A stretch of DNA of 64,000 nucleotides from Streptomyces sp. CB02400 (GTDB taxonomy: Bacteria; Actinomycetota; Actinomycetes; Streptomycetales; Streptomycetaceae): positions 248,001 through 312,000 of the forward strand of contig NZ_LIWB01000001.1 in NCBI RefSeq assembly GCF_001905725.1. The letters are read 5' to 3'. Below the pieces are notes generated by a model that saw only the letters and a list, made by a program, of their open reading frames with translations, ran no database searches and was not told the DNA's origin. Shown here piece by piece: positions 51,419-59,550 of this stretch (its first letter is position 1; every line of letters starts with the position of its first letter). A program made the translations under genes and the position numbers.

Positions 51419-52222
51419 TCAGCCCTCTTGCGGCGGTGCCGGCTCCTCCAGCACCTCCGCCAGCACCACCCGTGTACCGCGCTCGACGAACGCCGCCACA
51501 TCCGCTTCCGCCGCCGAGGTGTCCGTGACCAACGTCCATCCCTGCGGCAACGTGGCCCACGCGTGGAACGGCGCCCGCCCCAACTTCGCCGCGTGCGCCA
51601 GCACATACGTCCGGGCGGCCCGCCGAGCCATCAGCTCCTTCAGCCGCGTCTGCCGCAGGTCCGCCTCGCAGATCCCCCCGTCCGCGGTCACCCCGTCCGC
51701 GGACAGGAAGACCCGGTCGAACGTCATCCGCTCCAGCGCCGCCTCCGTCAGCGGCCCGACGAAAGCCTGGCTGAGCGGGCGCAACGTCCCGCCCAGACAC
51801 TCCACGTGAACGGACTCGACGTCCGCCAGCTCGTGCAGCGCGGTCAGACCGGTCGTGGCGACGGTGAGGTCCTGCGCCGTACGCAGCTCGTGCGCCAGCG
51901 CCCCGACCGTCGAACCGGCGTCCAGCAGCACGGTCTCGCCGGGCTGGATCTGCGCCGCCGCCCACCGGGCGATGGCCCGCTTCTGCTCGTACGCCTCCGT
52001 GGTGCGCTGGCGCAGCGACGCCTCCGGGTGCGCGTTCAGCGCCATCGCCCCGCCGTAGGTGCGGGCCAGCCGGCCGTCGGCGGTGAGCCGGGCGAGGTCG
52101 CGGCGGATGGTGGAGGCGGTCACGCCGAAGTGCCGGGACAGCTCCTCGACACTGGCCAGGCCGGTGGTGGTGGCGAGTCGCAGGATCTCCTCGCGCCGAG
52201 CCTGGGATCCGTTGGGCGGCAT
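51419..52222 (-). CDS. DeoR-family transcriptional regulator
   Basis: The 267-residue repressor has the N-terminal DeoR helix-turn-helix (ASVEELSRHFGVTASTIRRD, then LARLTADGRLARTYGGA) and a sugar-phosphate-isomerase-like sensor domain (ETVLLDAGSTVGALAHEL, GGTLRPLSQAFVGPLTEAAL). DeoR regulators sense phosphorylated sugars. The ATG at 52222 follows AAGGACACT. It is downstream of pdxA2 on the same strand and probably controls the acid-sugar operons on both sides through palindromes at 54896-54933. Confidence 0.88.
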   Translation of the reverse strand: MPPNGSQARREEILRLATTTGLASVEELSRHFGVTASTIRRDLARLTADGRLARTYGGAMALNAHPEASLRQRTTEAYEQKRAIARWAAAQIQPGETVLLDAGSTVGALAHELRTAQDLTVATTGLTALHELADVESVHVECLGGTLRPLSQAFVGPLTEAALERMTFDRVFLSADGVTADGGICEADLRQTRLKELMARRAARTYVLAHAAKLGRAPFHAWATLPQGWTLVTDTSAAEADVAAFVERGTRVVLAEVLEEPAPPQEG

Positions 52223-52247
52223 CAAGTGTCCTTCGCGGTACGTGGAT

Positions 52248-53252
52248 TCAGCGGGCGGTGGACATCTCGGCGGCCTGCCGCAGCGCCTCGATCATGCTAC
52301 CGGCCTCGGCCTTCCCCGTACCGGCGATGTCGAAGGCCGTGCCGTGGTCGACGGAGGTGCGGATCACCGGGAGACCGACGGTGAGGTTGACGCCCGCCTC
52401 GATGCCGAGCACCTTGACCGGGCCGTGGCCCTGGTCGTGGTACATCGCCACGATCAGGTCGTAGTCGCCCCGCGAGGCCAGGAAGAACGCGGTGTCGGCG
52501 GGCAGCGGGCCGCGCGCGTCGATGCCGTCGCGGCGCACCTTCTCCAGCGCGGGGACGATCTTCTCCTCCTCCTCGCCGTAGCCGAACAGGCCGTTCTCGC
52601 CGGCGTGCGGGTTGATGCCGCAGACGCCGATGACGGGTGAGGCCACCCCCGCCCGGACCATGGCCTCGTGGCCGCGGCGCACGGTCCTCTCGACCAGGCC
52701 GGGCTCGATCCGGTTGACGGCGTCGATGAGACCGATGTGGGTGGTGACGTGGATGACCTTCACCTTCTCGGTGGAGAGCATCATCGACACCTCCTCCACC
52801 CCGGTGAAGTGGGCGAGCAGTTCGGTGTGTCCGGGGTAGACGTGCCCGGCGGCGTGCAGCGCCTCCTTGTTGAGGGGGGCGGTGCAGATGCCGTCGATCT
52901 CACCGGCGAGGGCCAGTTCCGCGGCCCGCTTGACGTACTCGTACGCGGCGTTGCCGGCGGCGGCGGACAGTGCGCCCCAGGGCAGGCCGGCGGGGAGCAG
53001 TCCCAGGTCCACGACATTGATCCGGCCCGGTGCGGACTCGGCCGCCGCCGGCGTCGGTACGGTCACGATCTCGCACTCGGTGCCGAGGATCCGGGCCGCT
53101 TCCCGCAGCCGGGCGGCGTCGCCGATCACCACCGGCCGGCACCGGTCCAGCGTCGCGGCGTCCAGCACCGCGGGCACGATCACCTCGGGCCCGATACCGG
53201 CGCCGTCGCCCATGGTGACACCGATGAGGGGGAGGGGCTGCTGCGCGTTCAC
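52248..53252 (-). CDS. pdxA2: PdxA2-like 4-phosphoerythronate/threonate dehydrogenase
   Basis: The 334-residue protein belongs to the PdxA family: GVTMGDGAGIGPEVIVPAVL, CTAPLNKEALHAAGHVYPGH, the metal His in VTTHIGLIDA, GINPHAGENGLFGYGEEE, and YHDQGHGPVK. Next to a four-carbon acid-sugar kinase this is the PdxA2 form, which oxidises and decarboxylates 4-phospho-D-threonate or -erythronate to dihydroxyacetone phosphate, rather than making vitamin B6. GTG at 53252 overlaps the kinase stop (GTGA). Confidence 0.88.
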   Translation of the reverse strand: MNAQQPLPLIGVTMGDGAGIGPEVIVPAVLDAATLDRCRPVVIGDAARLREAARILGTECEIVTVPTPAAAESAPGRINVVDLGLLPAGLPWGALSAAAGNAAYEYVKRAAELALAGEIDGICTAPLNKEALHAAGHVYPGHTELLAHFTGVEEVSMMLSTEKVKVIHVTTHIGLIDAVNRIEPGLVERTVRRGHEAMVRAGVASPVIGVCGINPHAGENGLFGYGEEEEKIVPALEKVRRDGIDARGPLPADTAFFLASRGDYDLIVAMYHDQGHGPVKVLGIEAGVNLTVGLPVIRTSVDHGTAFDIAGTGKAEAGSMIEALRQAAEMSTAR

Positions 53253-54835
53253 AGGGTGGCTCCTTGCTGAGAGGGGCGGAGTGCCGCCGCGATATGGACG
53301 AACGAGTCCGGGCCGCCGAAGCTCCCGGGGCGGGTGACGACCGACCGGCCGTCGTCGGTCCTGCAGTGCACGGCACCGTGGTGGATCTCGCCGACGGGCC
53401 GGAGCGTCGTGACACCGAGCGAGTCGAGCACCCGGCGGGCCGTCTCGCCGCCGGTCAGGACGAGGTCAGGGCGTCCCGGCAGCGCGGAGACGGCCCGCGC
53501 CAGTCCGGCCACGACCGCGCGTGCCGCACCGGGCCGGACGCCGTCGGACCCGTCGACGGACAGTACGGTCACCGTCCCGGTGGCGAGTTCGGGCAGCACG
53601 ACGCCCTCCGCCCCGGCCAACTCCTCGGGCTTCAGCGGCAGATGCCGGGCCCCGGCCGCGACCAGCCGCCCGATCTGCTCGGCCACCACGGGCTCCGCAC
53701 TCCCGGCGACGACGAGCAGGGGCCGCGCGACGCCCCCGGCTCCCCCCGACCTCCCGTCCTCGACAGCCGGCCGGGCGGAAGCCTCGACCGGGACCGCCGG
53801 GATGGCCGCTCCGGTCACCGCGGGCTCGGCCGCCGTCGACGGGTGTGACGCCGGCTCGGCGTCCCCCGACGGCGTCGCCGACACCGAAGCCGCCATCGGT
53901 CCGGCCGACGTCGACGGCGCCCCAGGGGCGACCGCCGCTGCCGGTCCCGCCGACCGGACTGCCATCGGTGGTCCCGTCGGCCGCGTCGCGAACGGTTCGG
54001 TCGCCTTCGGCCGAGCGGCCGTGGGTCCGGTTTCCGCCGACGGCCCGTGTGCGCGCCGCGCGGCGAGCCGGCGGCCGAGAGCGGCCGCCAGGCCGCCGCT
54101 GCCCAGGAGGCGGGCGCCCGGGCCGAGGAGTGCCGCCGCGGTGGTGATCACCGTCAGGTCGGTGTCGGTCTCCGCGTCGCAGACCGGATGCCGTCCGCGG
54201 ACCGTCAGCTCCCGGAAGCGGCCGGCCAGCGCGATGGGGCCCTGCCGTACGGTCTCCAGCGGTACGTCCGCGGTCGGCAGCGGTGCCAGCGCCTCGGCGA
54301 CGGACCGCGGCGCGGCGCGTTCCTCCGCGCGCCAGGCGGCGCACTCGTGCAGCGGCACCCCGTCGACCAGCACCACGCCGCCGCGCACCACGCGCCGTGC
54401 GGCGGGCAGGGCCGTCGCGATCACCAGGACCTCGGCCCCTTCCGCGAAGGCGACGGCCTCCGCGCCGACCGGCCCGCGCAGCAGCGAGTCGCACTTCTTG
54501 AACCAGAGCGGACTGCCGTACGACTCGCGGGAATTGAGTGCGCGAAACGCGCGTGAAGCCGTGGTGTCCGTGTCCGTGCGGGCACCGGCCGGGGCCCGCC
54601 CCGTCGCCGTCCCCACCGCGTCCACCGCGGCCCGTACGGCATCGGCCGCCGCCTCGTCGTCCAGGTACCGCGAGTCGAGGTCCACCACCACGGCCTCCCC
54701 GTCGGCACCGGATACTCCCAGGTCGTCGGCGTGCAGCACGAGCCGCGCGGGCAGCCGTAGCAGCGCGGCGGCCTCCGCCGCCCCCGACAGGTCGTCGGCG
54801 AGCGCGACGACCGCGGTGTCGTCCCCACGGCACAC
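53249..54835 (-). CDS. Four-carbon acid-sugar kinase (DUF1537-type) with long insert
   Basis: The 528-residue protein shows the sugar-binding start ALADDLSGAAEAA and KKCDSLLRGPVGAEA, and the nucleotide-binding C-terminal VLTGGETARRVLDSLGV. These are features of DtnK/OtnK, which phosphorylate D-threonate or D-erythronate. Residues about 270-365 form a low-complexity Ala/Pro/Thr/Ser insert between the two domains, making it about 100 residues longer than relatives. GTG at 54835 is chosen for its excellent GGAGGAGG; the open frame extends to 54925 without a ribosome site. Confidence 0.85.
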   Translation of the reverse strand: MCRGDDTAVVALADDLSGAAEAAALLRLPARLVLHADDLGVSGADGEAVVVDLDSRYLDDEAAADAVRAAVDAVGTATGRAPAGARTDTDTTASRAFRALNSRESYGSPLWFKKCDSLLRGPVGAEAVAFAEGAEVLVIATALPAARRVVRGGVVLVDGVPLHECAAWRAEERAAPRSVAEALAPLPTADVPLETVRQGPIALAGRFRELTVRGRHPVCDAETDTDLTVITTAAALLGPGARLLGSGGLAAALGRRLAARRAHGPSAETGPTAARPKATEPFATRPTGPPMAVRSAGPAAAVAPGAPSTSAGPMAASVSATPSGDAEPASHPSTAAEPAVTGAAIPAVPVEASARPAVEDGRSGGAGGVARPLLVVAGSAEPVVAEQIGRLVAAGARHLPLKPEELAGAEGVVLPELATGTVTVLSVDGSDGVRPGAARAVVAGLARAVSALPGRPDLVLTGGETARRVLDSLGVTTLRPVGEIHHGAVHCRTDDGRSVVTRPGSFGGPDSFVHIAAALRPSQQGATL

Positions 54836-54895
54836 GCGGACCTCCTCCAAGAACTCGGTGAACTCGGTATCGCAGTGCCCTGATGATGGCATAGC

Positions 54896-54933
54896 TTGCG
54901 CGATTCGCGCGAGACTCTTGCGCATAACGCGCA
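54896..54933. promoter_or_regulatory. Paired palindromic operators of the acid-sugar cluster
   Basis: GCGCGA-T-TCGCGC (54898-54910) and TGCGC-ATAAC-GCGCA (54919-54933) have centres 22 bases apart, about two helical turns, in the 155-base region between the divergent kinase and reductase genes. They suit cooperative binding by a dimeric regulator such as the local DeoR protein. Confidence 0.55.
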
Positions 54934-54990
54934 GTCATGCGAGCGTTCACCCACCGAGAAGCCACCGTCCCGCACCGGAAGGAACCGCTC

Positions 54991-56028
54991 GTGAGCACCG
55001 GCACCCGCCCCGGCCCGCACGGAAGCCCCCAGGGAAGCGCGCAGGGAAGCCCACAGGGAATCGAGCTCCCGCTCGTCCCCCTACCGCTCTCCCGTCTGGT
55101 CCTGGGCACCATGACGTTCGGCGACACCGTCGACCGCGCGGGCGCCGCCGCCATGCTGGACACCGCCCTCGACGCCGGCCTCACCGGCGTGGACACGGCC
55201 AACGGCTACGCGGGCGGCGAGAGCGAGCGGATCCTCGCCGACCTGCTGCCCGGACGCCGGGACCGGATCGTGCTCGCCACCAAGGCCGGCATCCCGCACC
55301 CCGACCAGGGCGAGCACGCACCGCTCTCCCCGGCCGGTCTGCGGGCCGCCCTCGACGGCAGCCTCAAGCGGCTCGGCACCGACCACGTCGACCTCTTCTA
55401 CCTGCACCAGCCGGACCGCCGTACGCCGCTCGCGGAGACCCTCGAAGCCGTGGCCGAGTTCGTCGCGGAGGGGAAGATCCGCGCGCTCGGCGTGTCCAAC
55501 TTCGCCGCCTGGCAGATCGCCGAGCTGACCCGCACCGCCGACGAGGTCGGCGCCCCGCGCCCGGTCGTCGCGCAGCAGCTGCACAACCTCCTCGCCCGCC
55601 GGATCGAGGAGGAGTACGTCGAGTACGCGGCGGTGAGCGGTCTGCGCACCGTGGTCTACAACCCGCTCGGCGGCGGCCTCCTCACCGGCCGGCACCGTTT
55701 CGAGGCCGACCCCGCCACCGGCCGCTTCGGCGACTCCAAGCTCGCCGCGATGTACCGGGAGCGCTACTGGAACGAGGACCTCTTCGCCGCCGTCGCACAG
55801 CTCACCGCGATCGCCGACGGGGCCGGCCTCCCGCTCACCGAACTCGCCCTGCGCTGGCTGCTGGACCGCCCCTCCACCGACGCCCTCCTGCTCGGCGGCT
55901 CCCGGCCGGAACACCTGCGGGCCAACATCGCCGCCGCCCAGGCCGGCCCGCTGCCCGAGGACGTGACCGCCGCCTGTGACGCCGTCGGCTCCGCCCTGCG
56001 CGGCCCGATGCCCGCCTACAACCGCTGA
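54991..56028 (+). CDS. Aldo/keto reductase
   Basis: The 345-residue barrel enzyme has the catalytic tetrad: Asp and Tyr in GVDTANGYAGGESERIL, Lys in VLATKAGIP, His in LFYLHQPDR. The NADPH site is near GGSRPEHLRANI. The N-terminus carries short GSPQGSAQGSPQG repeats. GTG at 54991 follows GGAAGGAA. It opens the divergent operon with an aldolase and a hydroxyacid dehydrogenase, so it probably interconverts a small sugar aldehyde or ketone and its alcohol. Its last 100 bases are duplicated downstream. Confidence 0.85.
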   Translation: MSTGTRPGPHGSPQGSAQGSPQGIELPLVPLPLSRLVLGTMTFGDTVDRAGAAAMLDTALDAGLTGVDTANGYAGGESERILADLLPGRRDRIVLATKAGIPHPDQGEHAPLSPAGLRAALDGSLKRLGTDHVDLFYLHQPDRRTPLAETLEAVAEFVAEGKIRALGVSNFAAWQIAELTRTADEVGAPRPVVAQQLHNLLARRIEEEYVEYAAVSGLRTVVYNPLGGGLLTGRHRFEADPATGRFGDSKLAAMYRERYWNEDLFAAVAQLTAIADGAGLPLTELALRWLLDRPSTDALLLGGSRPEHLRANIAAAQAGPLPEDVTAACDAVGSALRGPMPAYNR

Positions 56029-56245
56029 CCGCACCCGGCTCAGCAGTCCGGAGCCCTCTCATGACCGCCGCCGCGCACTCCGCCGCCGCGCACTCCGCCG
56101 CCGCCCAGGCCGGCCCGCTGCCCGAGGACGTGACCGCCGCCTGTGACGCCGTCGGCTCCGCCCGGCGCGGCCCGATGCCCGCCTGCAACCACTGACCGCA
56201 GCCGCCCCACCAGTCCGGAGCCCTCTCATGACCACCGCCGCGCAC
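55929..56245 (+). repeat. 167-bp tandem duplication of reductase tail plus spacer
   Basis: Bases 55929-56095 recur at 56096-56262 with an exact offset of 167 and few differences. Each copy holds the last part of the reductase, its stop, the spacer and the ribosome site plus first codons of the aldolase gene. Similarity fades after about 56245. Confidence 0.9.
56061..56195 (+). CDS. Chimeric 44-residue ORF created by the duplication
   Basis: ATG 56061 with CGGAGCCCTCTC upstream, the duplicated start signal of the aldolase, reads MTAAAHSAAAHSAAAQAGPL and then continues in the reductase frame to PMPACNH before TGA. It is thus an aldolase start fused to the reductase C-terminus. It has a good ribosome site and could be translated, but a function is unlikely. 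Confidence 0.4.
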   Translation: MTAAAHSAAAHSAAAQAGPLPEDVTAACDAVGSARRGPMPACNH

Positions 56246-57007
56246 TTCACCGCCGCCCTGCGCGACCGCCGCCCCCTCATCGGCTACTGGTCGCTGCTCG
56301 ACTCGCCCGTCGCCGCCGAGCGTCTCGCCCGGCTCGGTTACGACTACCTGGCCTTCGACGCCCAGCACGGCCTCTTCGGTTACCAGGGCCTGCTGAACAA
56401 CCTCATCGCCACCGACACCCGCGGCTCCACCGCCGTCGGCATGGTCCGCGTCGAGGCCAACGACCCGACGTACATCGGCCGCGCGCTCGACGCGGGCGCC
56501 GCCGCCGTCATCGTGCCGCTCGTCGACACCGCGCGGGACGCCGCCGACGCGGTCGCCGCCGTGCGCTACCCGCCGCACGGCCGCCGCTCCTACGGCCCCA
56601 TGCGCGCCCAGCTGCGCATCGGCCCCGACCCGGCCGACACCCACGAGCAGACCGCCGTCCTCGCCATGATCGAGACCGCCGACGGACTCGCCAACGTCGA
56701 GGAGATCTGCGCCACCCCCGGACTCGACGGCATCTACGTCGGCCCCTCCGACCTGCGCCTGGCCATCGGCGGCCGGACCTCCACGGACCCCGGCGTCGCC
56801 GACGGGTTCGAGCAGGCCCTCACCCGGATCCGCAAGGCCGCCGAGGCCGCCGGTATCGCCGCCGGCATCCACAACGGCGACGGCGCGAGCGCCGCCCGCC
56901 GGCTCGACGAGGGCTTCACCTTCGCGTCCGTCGCCGCCGACGTGGTCCACCTCCAGCAGATCGCCGCCACCCACCTGGACGCGGCGCGGAAGGGCAGCCG
57001 GGCATGA
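56228..57007 (+). CDS. HpcH/HpaI-family class II aldolase
   Basis: The 259-residue enzyme shows the HpaI pattern: catalytic His in FDAQHGLFGY, Arg in VGMVRVEANDP, metal ligands Glu in MIETADGLANVEEI and Asp in GIYVGPSDLRLAIGG. These metal-dependent enzymes cleave 2-keto-4-hydroxy acids to pyruvate (or hydroxypyruvate) and an aldehyde. The ATG at 56228 follows CGGAG. In this operon it probably splits a keto acid made from an acid sugar by the neighbouring dehydrogenase; the exact substrate is unknown. Confidence 0.88.
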   Translation: MTTAAHFTAALRDRRPLIGYWSLLDSPVAAERLARLGYDYLAFDAQHGLFGYQGLLNNLIATDTRGSTAVGMVRVEANDPTYIGRALDAGAAAVIVPLVDTARDAADAVAAVRYPPHGRRSYGPMRAQLRIGPDPADTHEQTAVLAMIETADGLANVEEICATPGLDGIYVGPSDLRLAIGGRTSTDPGVADGFEQALTRIRKAAEAAGIAAGIHNGDGASAARRLDEGFTFASVAADVVHLQQIAATHLDAARKGSRA

Positions 57008-57963
57008 GCACATCCACCCGCACCACCCTCATCACCACGCCCACCTTCGCCCGCCACTCGCCCGACCCCTGGACCCTCCTCGCCGACGGCGGCGCCGGCC
57101 CGGTCCGCCCGTACGACGACCGCGCCCTGCCGTACGACGAACTGCTCGCCCGGATATCCGGCGCCGACGCGCTCGTCGCCGGCATGGACCCGGTCACCGC
57201 CGAGGTCATGGACGCCGCCCCGCGGCTGAGGGTCATCGCCAAGCACGGCGTCGGCACCGACACCATCGACGTCGCCGCCGCCCGCGACCGCGGCATCCCC
57301 GTCGTCTGCGCGCCCGGCTCCAACTCCCGGGCCGTCGCCGAGTACACCTTCGGCCTCGTCCTCGACGCCGCCCGCCGGATCAGCGCCTCCCACACCTCCG
57401 TCACCGAGGGCGGCTGGCCCAAGCTCTTCGGCCCCGAACTGCACGGCAGGACCCTCGGCGTCGTCGGCTTCGGGCGCATCGGGCGGCTCGTCGCCGGCTA
57501 CGCGCGCGCCTTCGGGATGAGCGTCCTCGCCCACGACCCGTACGTCCCCGACGACGCGGTGACCGCGGCGGACGCCGAACCCGTCACCCTCGACGCGCTC
57601 CTCGCCCGCGCCGACGTGGTCACCCTGCACCTCCCGCCCGCCGGCGCCCCGCTCCTGGACGCCGCCCGCCTCGGTGCCATGAAACCCGGCGCGATCCTCG
57701 TCAACGCCGCCCGCGGCGGCCTCGTCGACGACACCGCGCTCGCCGAGGCCCTGCACTCCGGGCACCTGGCCGCCGCCGCGCTCGACGCCTTCGCCGTCGA
57801 ACCCCTCCCGGCCGGCCACGTCCTGCGCACGGCGCCCCGGCTCACCCTCACCTCCCACATGGCCGCCTGCACCCCGGAGGCCAACCGCGCGATGGGCCTG
57901 ATGGTCGCCGAGGACGTACTCCGTGTCCTCGCCGGCGAACCTCCGCGCCACGCGGCCGGCTGA
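57004..57963 (+). CDS. D-2-hydroxyacid dehydrogenase (phosphoglycerate dehydrogenase type)
   Basis: The 319-residue protein has the NAD site GVVGFGRIGRLVAGYARAFG and the catalytic set: Arg in NAARGGLVDDTAL, Glu in DAFAVEPLP, His in LTSHMAACT. The substrate domain begins KHGVGTDTIDVAAA. The ATG overlaps the aldolase stop (ATGA). It probably oxidises the C2 hydroxyl of an aldonate or reduces the matching keto acid. It is typical in length and motifs for the family. Confidence 0.87.
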   Translation: MSTSTRTTLITTPTFARHSPDPWTLLADGGAGPVRPYDDRALPYDELLARISGADALVAGMDPVTAEVMDAAPRLRVIAKHGVGTDTIDVAAARDRGIPVVCAPGSNSRAVAEYTFGLVLDAARRISASHTSVTEGGWPKLFGPELHGRTLGVVGFGRIGRLVAGYARAFGMSVLAHDPYVPDDAVTAADAEPVTLDALLARADVVTLHLPPAGAPLLDAARLGAMKPGAILVNAARGGLVDDTALAEALHSGHLAAAALDAFAVEPLPAGHVLRTAPRLTLTSHMAACTPEANRAMGLMVAEDVLRVLAGEPPRHAAG

Positions 57964-58061
57964 CCCCGCCGCCGACCCACCACGTCACCCCCCATGCCCT
58001 TACCCGCCCTGTTTGCCTTCCGCTCCGGCGACGGCGCCGGAAACAGCAAAGGAACACCGCC

Positions 58062-59480
58062 ATGTCGACCACCGCCACCGCCCCAGCGGCGGAGCACGCG
58101 CAGGCCGATCCGTACGCCCTGCGCCCCGAGGACGCCCGCCCGGCACCCACCGCCTTCCGTGACCGGATCCGCCATCTCGGCCCCGGCTTCGTGCTGTCGG
58201 CCGCCGTGGTCGGCTCCGGAGAGCTGATCACCACCACCGCGCTCGGCGCCGAGGCCGGATTCGCGCTGCTGTGGCTGGTGATCGTCTCGACCGCGGTCAA
58301 GGTCTGGGTCCAGATGGAGCTGGCCCAGTGGACCATCCTCAACGGGCGCACCGCCCTTGAGGGTTACCGCGAGGTCGGCCCCCGCATCGGCCGGCTGAGC
58401 TGGATCAACTGGCTCTGGATCGGCATGGACTTCGCCAAGATGTTCCAGCGCGGAGGCATCATCGGCGGTACGGCGGCGGCCTGTTCGGTGCTGTGGCCGG
58501 TCATCGGCGAACCACTGAGCTGGGGCTCCCTGGCGCTCTGGGCCGTCGTCGTCACGGTCGCCGCCATCCTGCTGCTGCAGTCCGGCAAGTACAGCCTCGT
58601 CGAACGCGCCTGTCTCGTCTCCGTCGTCGTCTTCACCCTGGTCACCGTCAGCCTCGCGGTCGGCCTGCCCGGCACCGGGTTCGGCTACGGCTCGTCCGAA
58701 CTGGGCAGCGGCTTCGGCTTCGAGATCCCGGCCGGCACCGTCGGCATCGCGCTCGCCGTCTTCGGCATCACCGGCGTCGGTGCCGACGAGATGACCACGT
58801 ACACCTACTGGTGCCTGGAGAAGGGCTACGCCCGCTGGACCGGCCCCGACGACGGCAGCGAGGAGCGCGCCCGCCGCGCCGAGGGCTGGATCAAGGTGAT
58901 GCGCCTGGACGCCCTCACCGGCCTCGCCGTCTGCGTGCTGTGCACCCTCTCCTTCTACGTCATCGGCGCGGCCGTGCTCCACCCGCAGGGCCTGGTGCCC
59001 GAGGGCAACGAGATGATCACCACGCTCTCGCGGATCTACACCGACACGATGGGCCCCTGGGCCGAGTACCTGTTCCTCGTCGGCGCGCTCGCCGTCCTCT
59101 TCTCCACCCTCATCGGCTCCACCGCCTCCGTGCCCCGGCTGTGGACCAACACGCTCGGCCTGCTCGGCGTCCTCGACTGGAGCGACGTCCGCGCCCGCAC
59201 CCGCACCATCCGCATCCTCACCTGGTGCCTGCCGCTGCTGTGGACCTGCTTCTTCCTCTGGATGCAGTCGCCGGTGCTGATGGTGCAGATCGGCGGCATC
59301 GGCGGCGGCGTCTTCCTGCTCGCCGTGGTCGTCGCCGTCTGGCGGCTGCGCCACACCGGAGTGCCGAAGCGCTTCCGCACCAACGCCTGGCTCACCGCCG
59401 CCCTCGTCCTCAGCAGCGCCGCGATCCTGTGCGTCGGCGTGTACGGGGTCCTGAAGACGCTCGGAGCCGTGCCGGAGTAG
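58062..59480 (+). CDS. NRAMP-family transporter homologue lacking metal-site motifs
   Basis: The 472-residue protein has about eleven predicted helices and the NRAMP family fold start HLGPGFVLSAAVVGSGELIT. The canonical helix-1 DPGN motif that binds the metal is replaced by GSGE (residues 51-54), and the helix-6 metal motif (A/MPH) is replaced near GVGADEMTTYTYWCLEKGY. It therefore probably does not carry divalent metals in the usual way. Its place at the end of the acid-sugar operon suggests uptake of an organic acid. ATG 58062 follows AAAGGAACA. The annotation as metal transporter would be misleading. Confidence 0.8.
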   Translation: MSTTATAPAAEHAQADPYALRPEDARPAPTAFRDRIRHLGPGFVLSAAVVGSGELITTTALGAEAGFALLWLVIVSTAVKVWVQMELAQWTILNGRTALEGYREVGPRIGRLSWINWLWIGMDFAKMFQRGGIIGGTAAACSVLWPVIGEPLSWGSLALWAVVVTVAAILLLQSGKYSLVERACLVSVVVFTLVTVSLAVGLPGTGFGYGSSELGSGFGFEIPAGTVGIALAVFGITGVGADEMTTYTYWCLEKGYARWTGPDDGSEERARRAEGWIKVMRLDALTGLAVCVLCTLSFYVIGAAVLHPQGLVPEGNEMITTLSRIYTDTMGPWAEYLFLVGALAVLFSTLIGSTASVPRLWTNTLGLLGVLDWSDVRARTRTIRILTWCLPLLWTCFFLWMQSPVLMVQIGGIGGGVFLLAVVVAVWRLRHTGVPKRFRTNAWLTAALVLSSAAILCVGVYGVLKTLGAVPE

Positions 59481-59512
59481 CCGCCGGACCACCTCTTGCT
59501 GTCAGCATGCAG

Positions 59513-59529
59513 TTGTATACGAGTCGCAA
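59513..59529. promoter_or_regulatory. Nur-like (nickel) box before sodF
   Basis: TTGTAT-ACGAG-TCGCAA matches the Streptomyces Nur box TTGCAA-N5-TTGCAA at 9 of 12 fixed positions. It overlaps a possible -10 (TACGAG) and lies 21 bases before the sodF ATG. In Streptomyces, Nur with nickel represses sodF. Confidence 0.5.
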
Positions 59530-59550
59530 TAAGGGCGGAGGGCGTCGGAC

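Noticed and set aside
52248..53252. Vitamin B6 biosynthesis pdxA
   Set aside because: Streptomyces usually make B6 by the PdxS/PdxT route, and the coupling to an acid-sugar kinase points to PdxA2 in catabolism.
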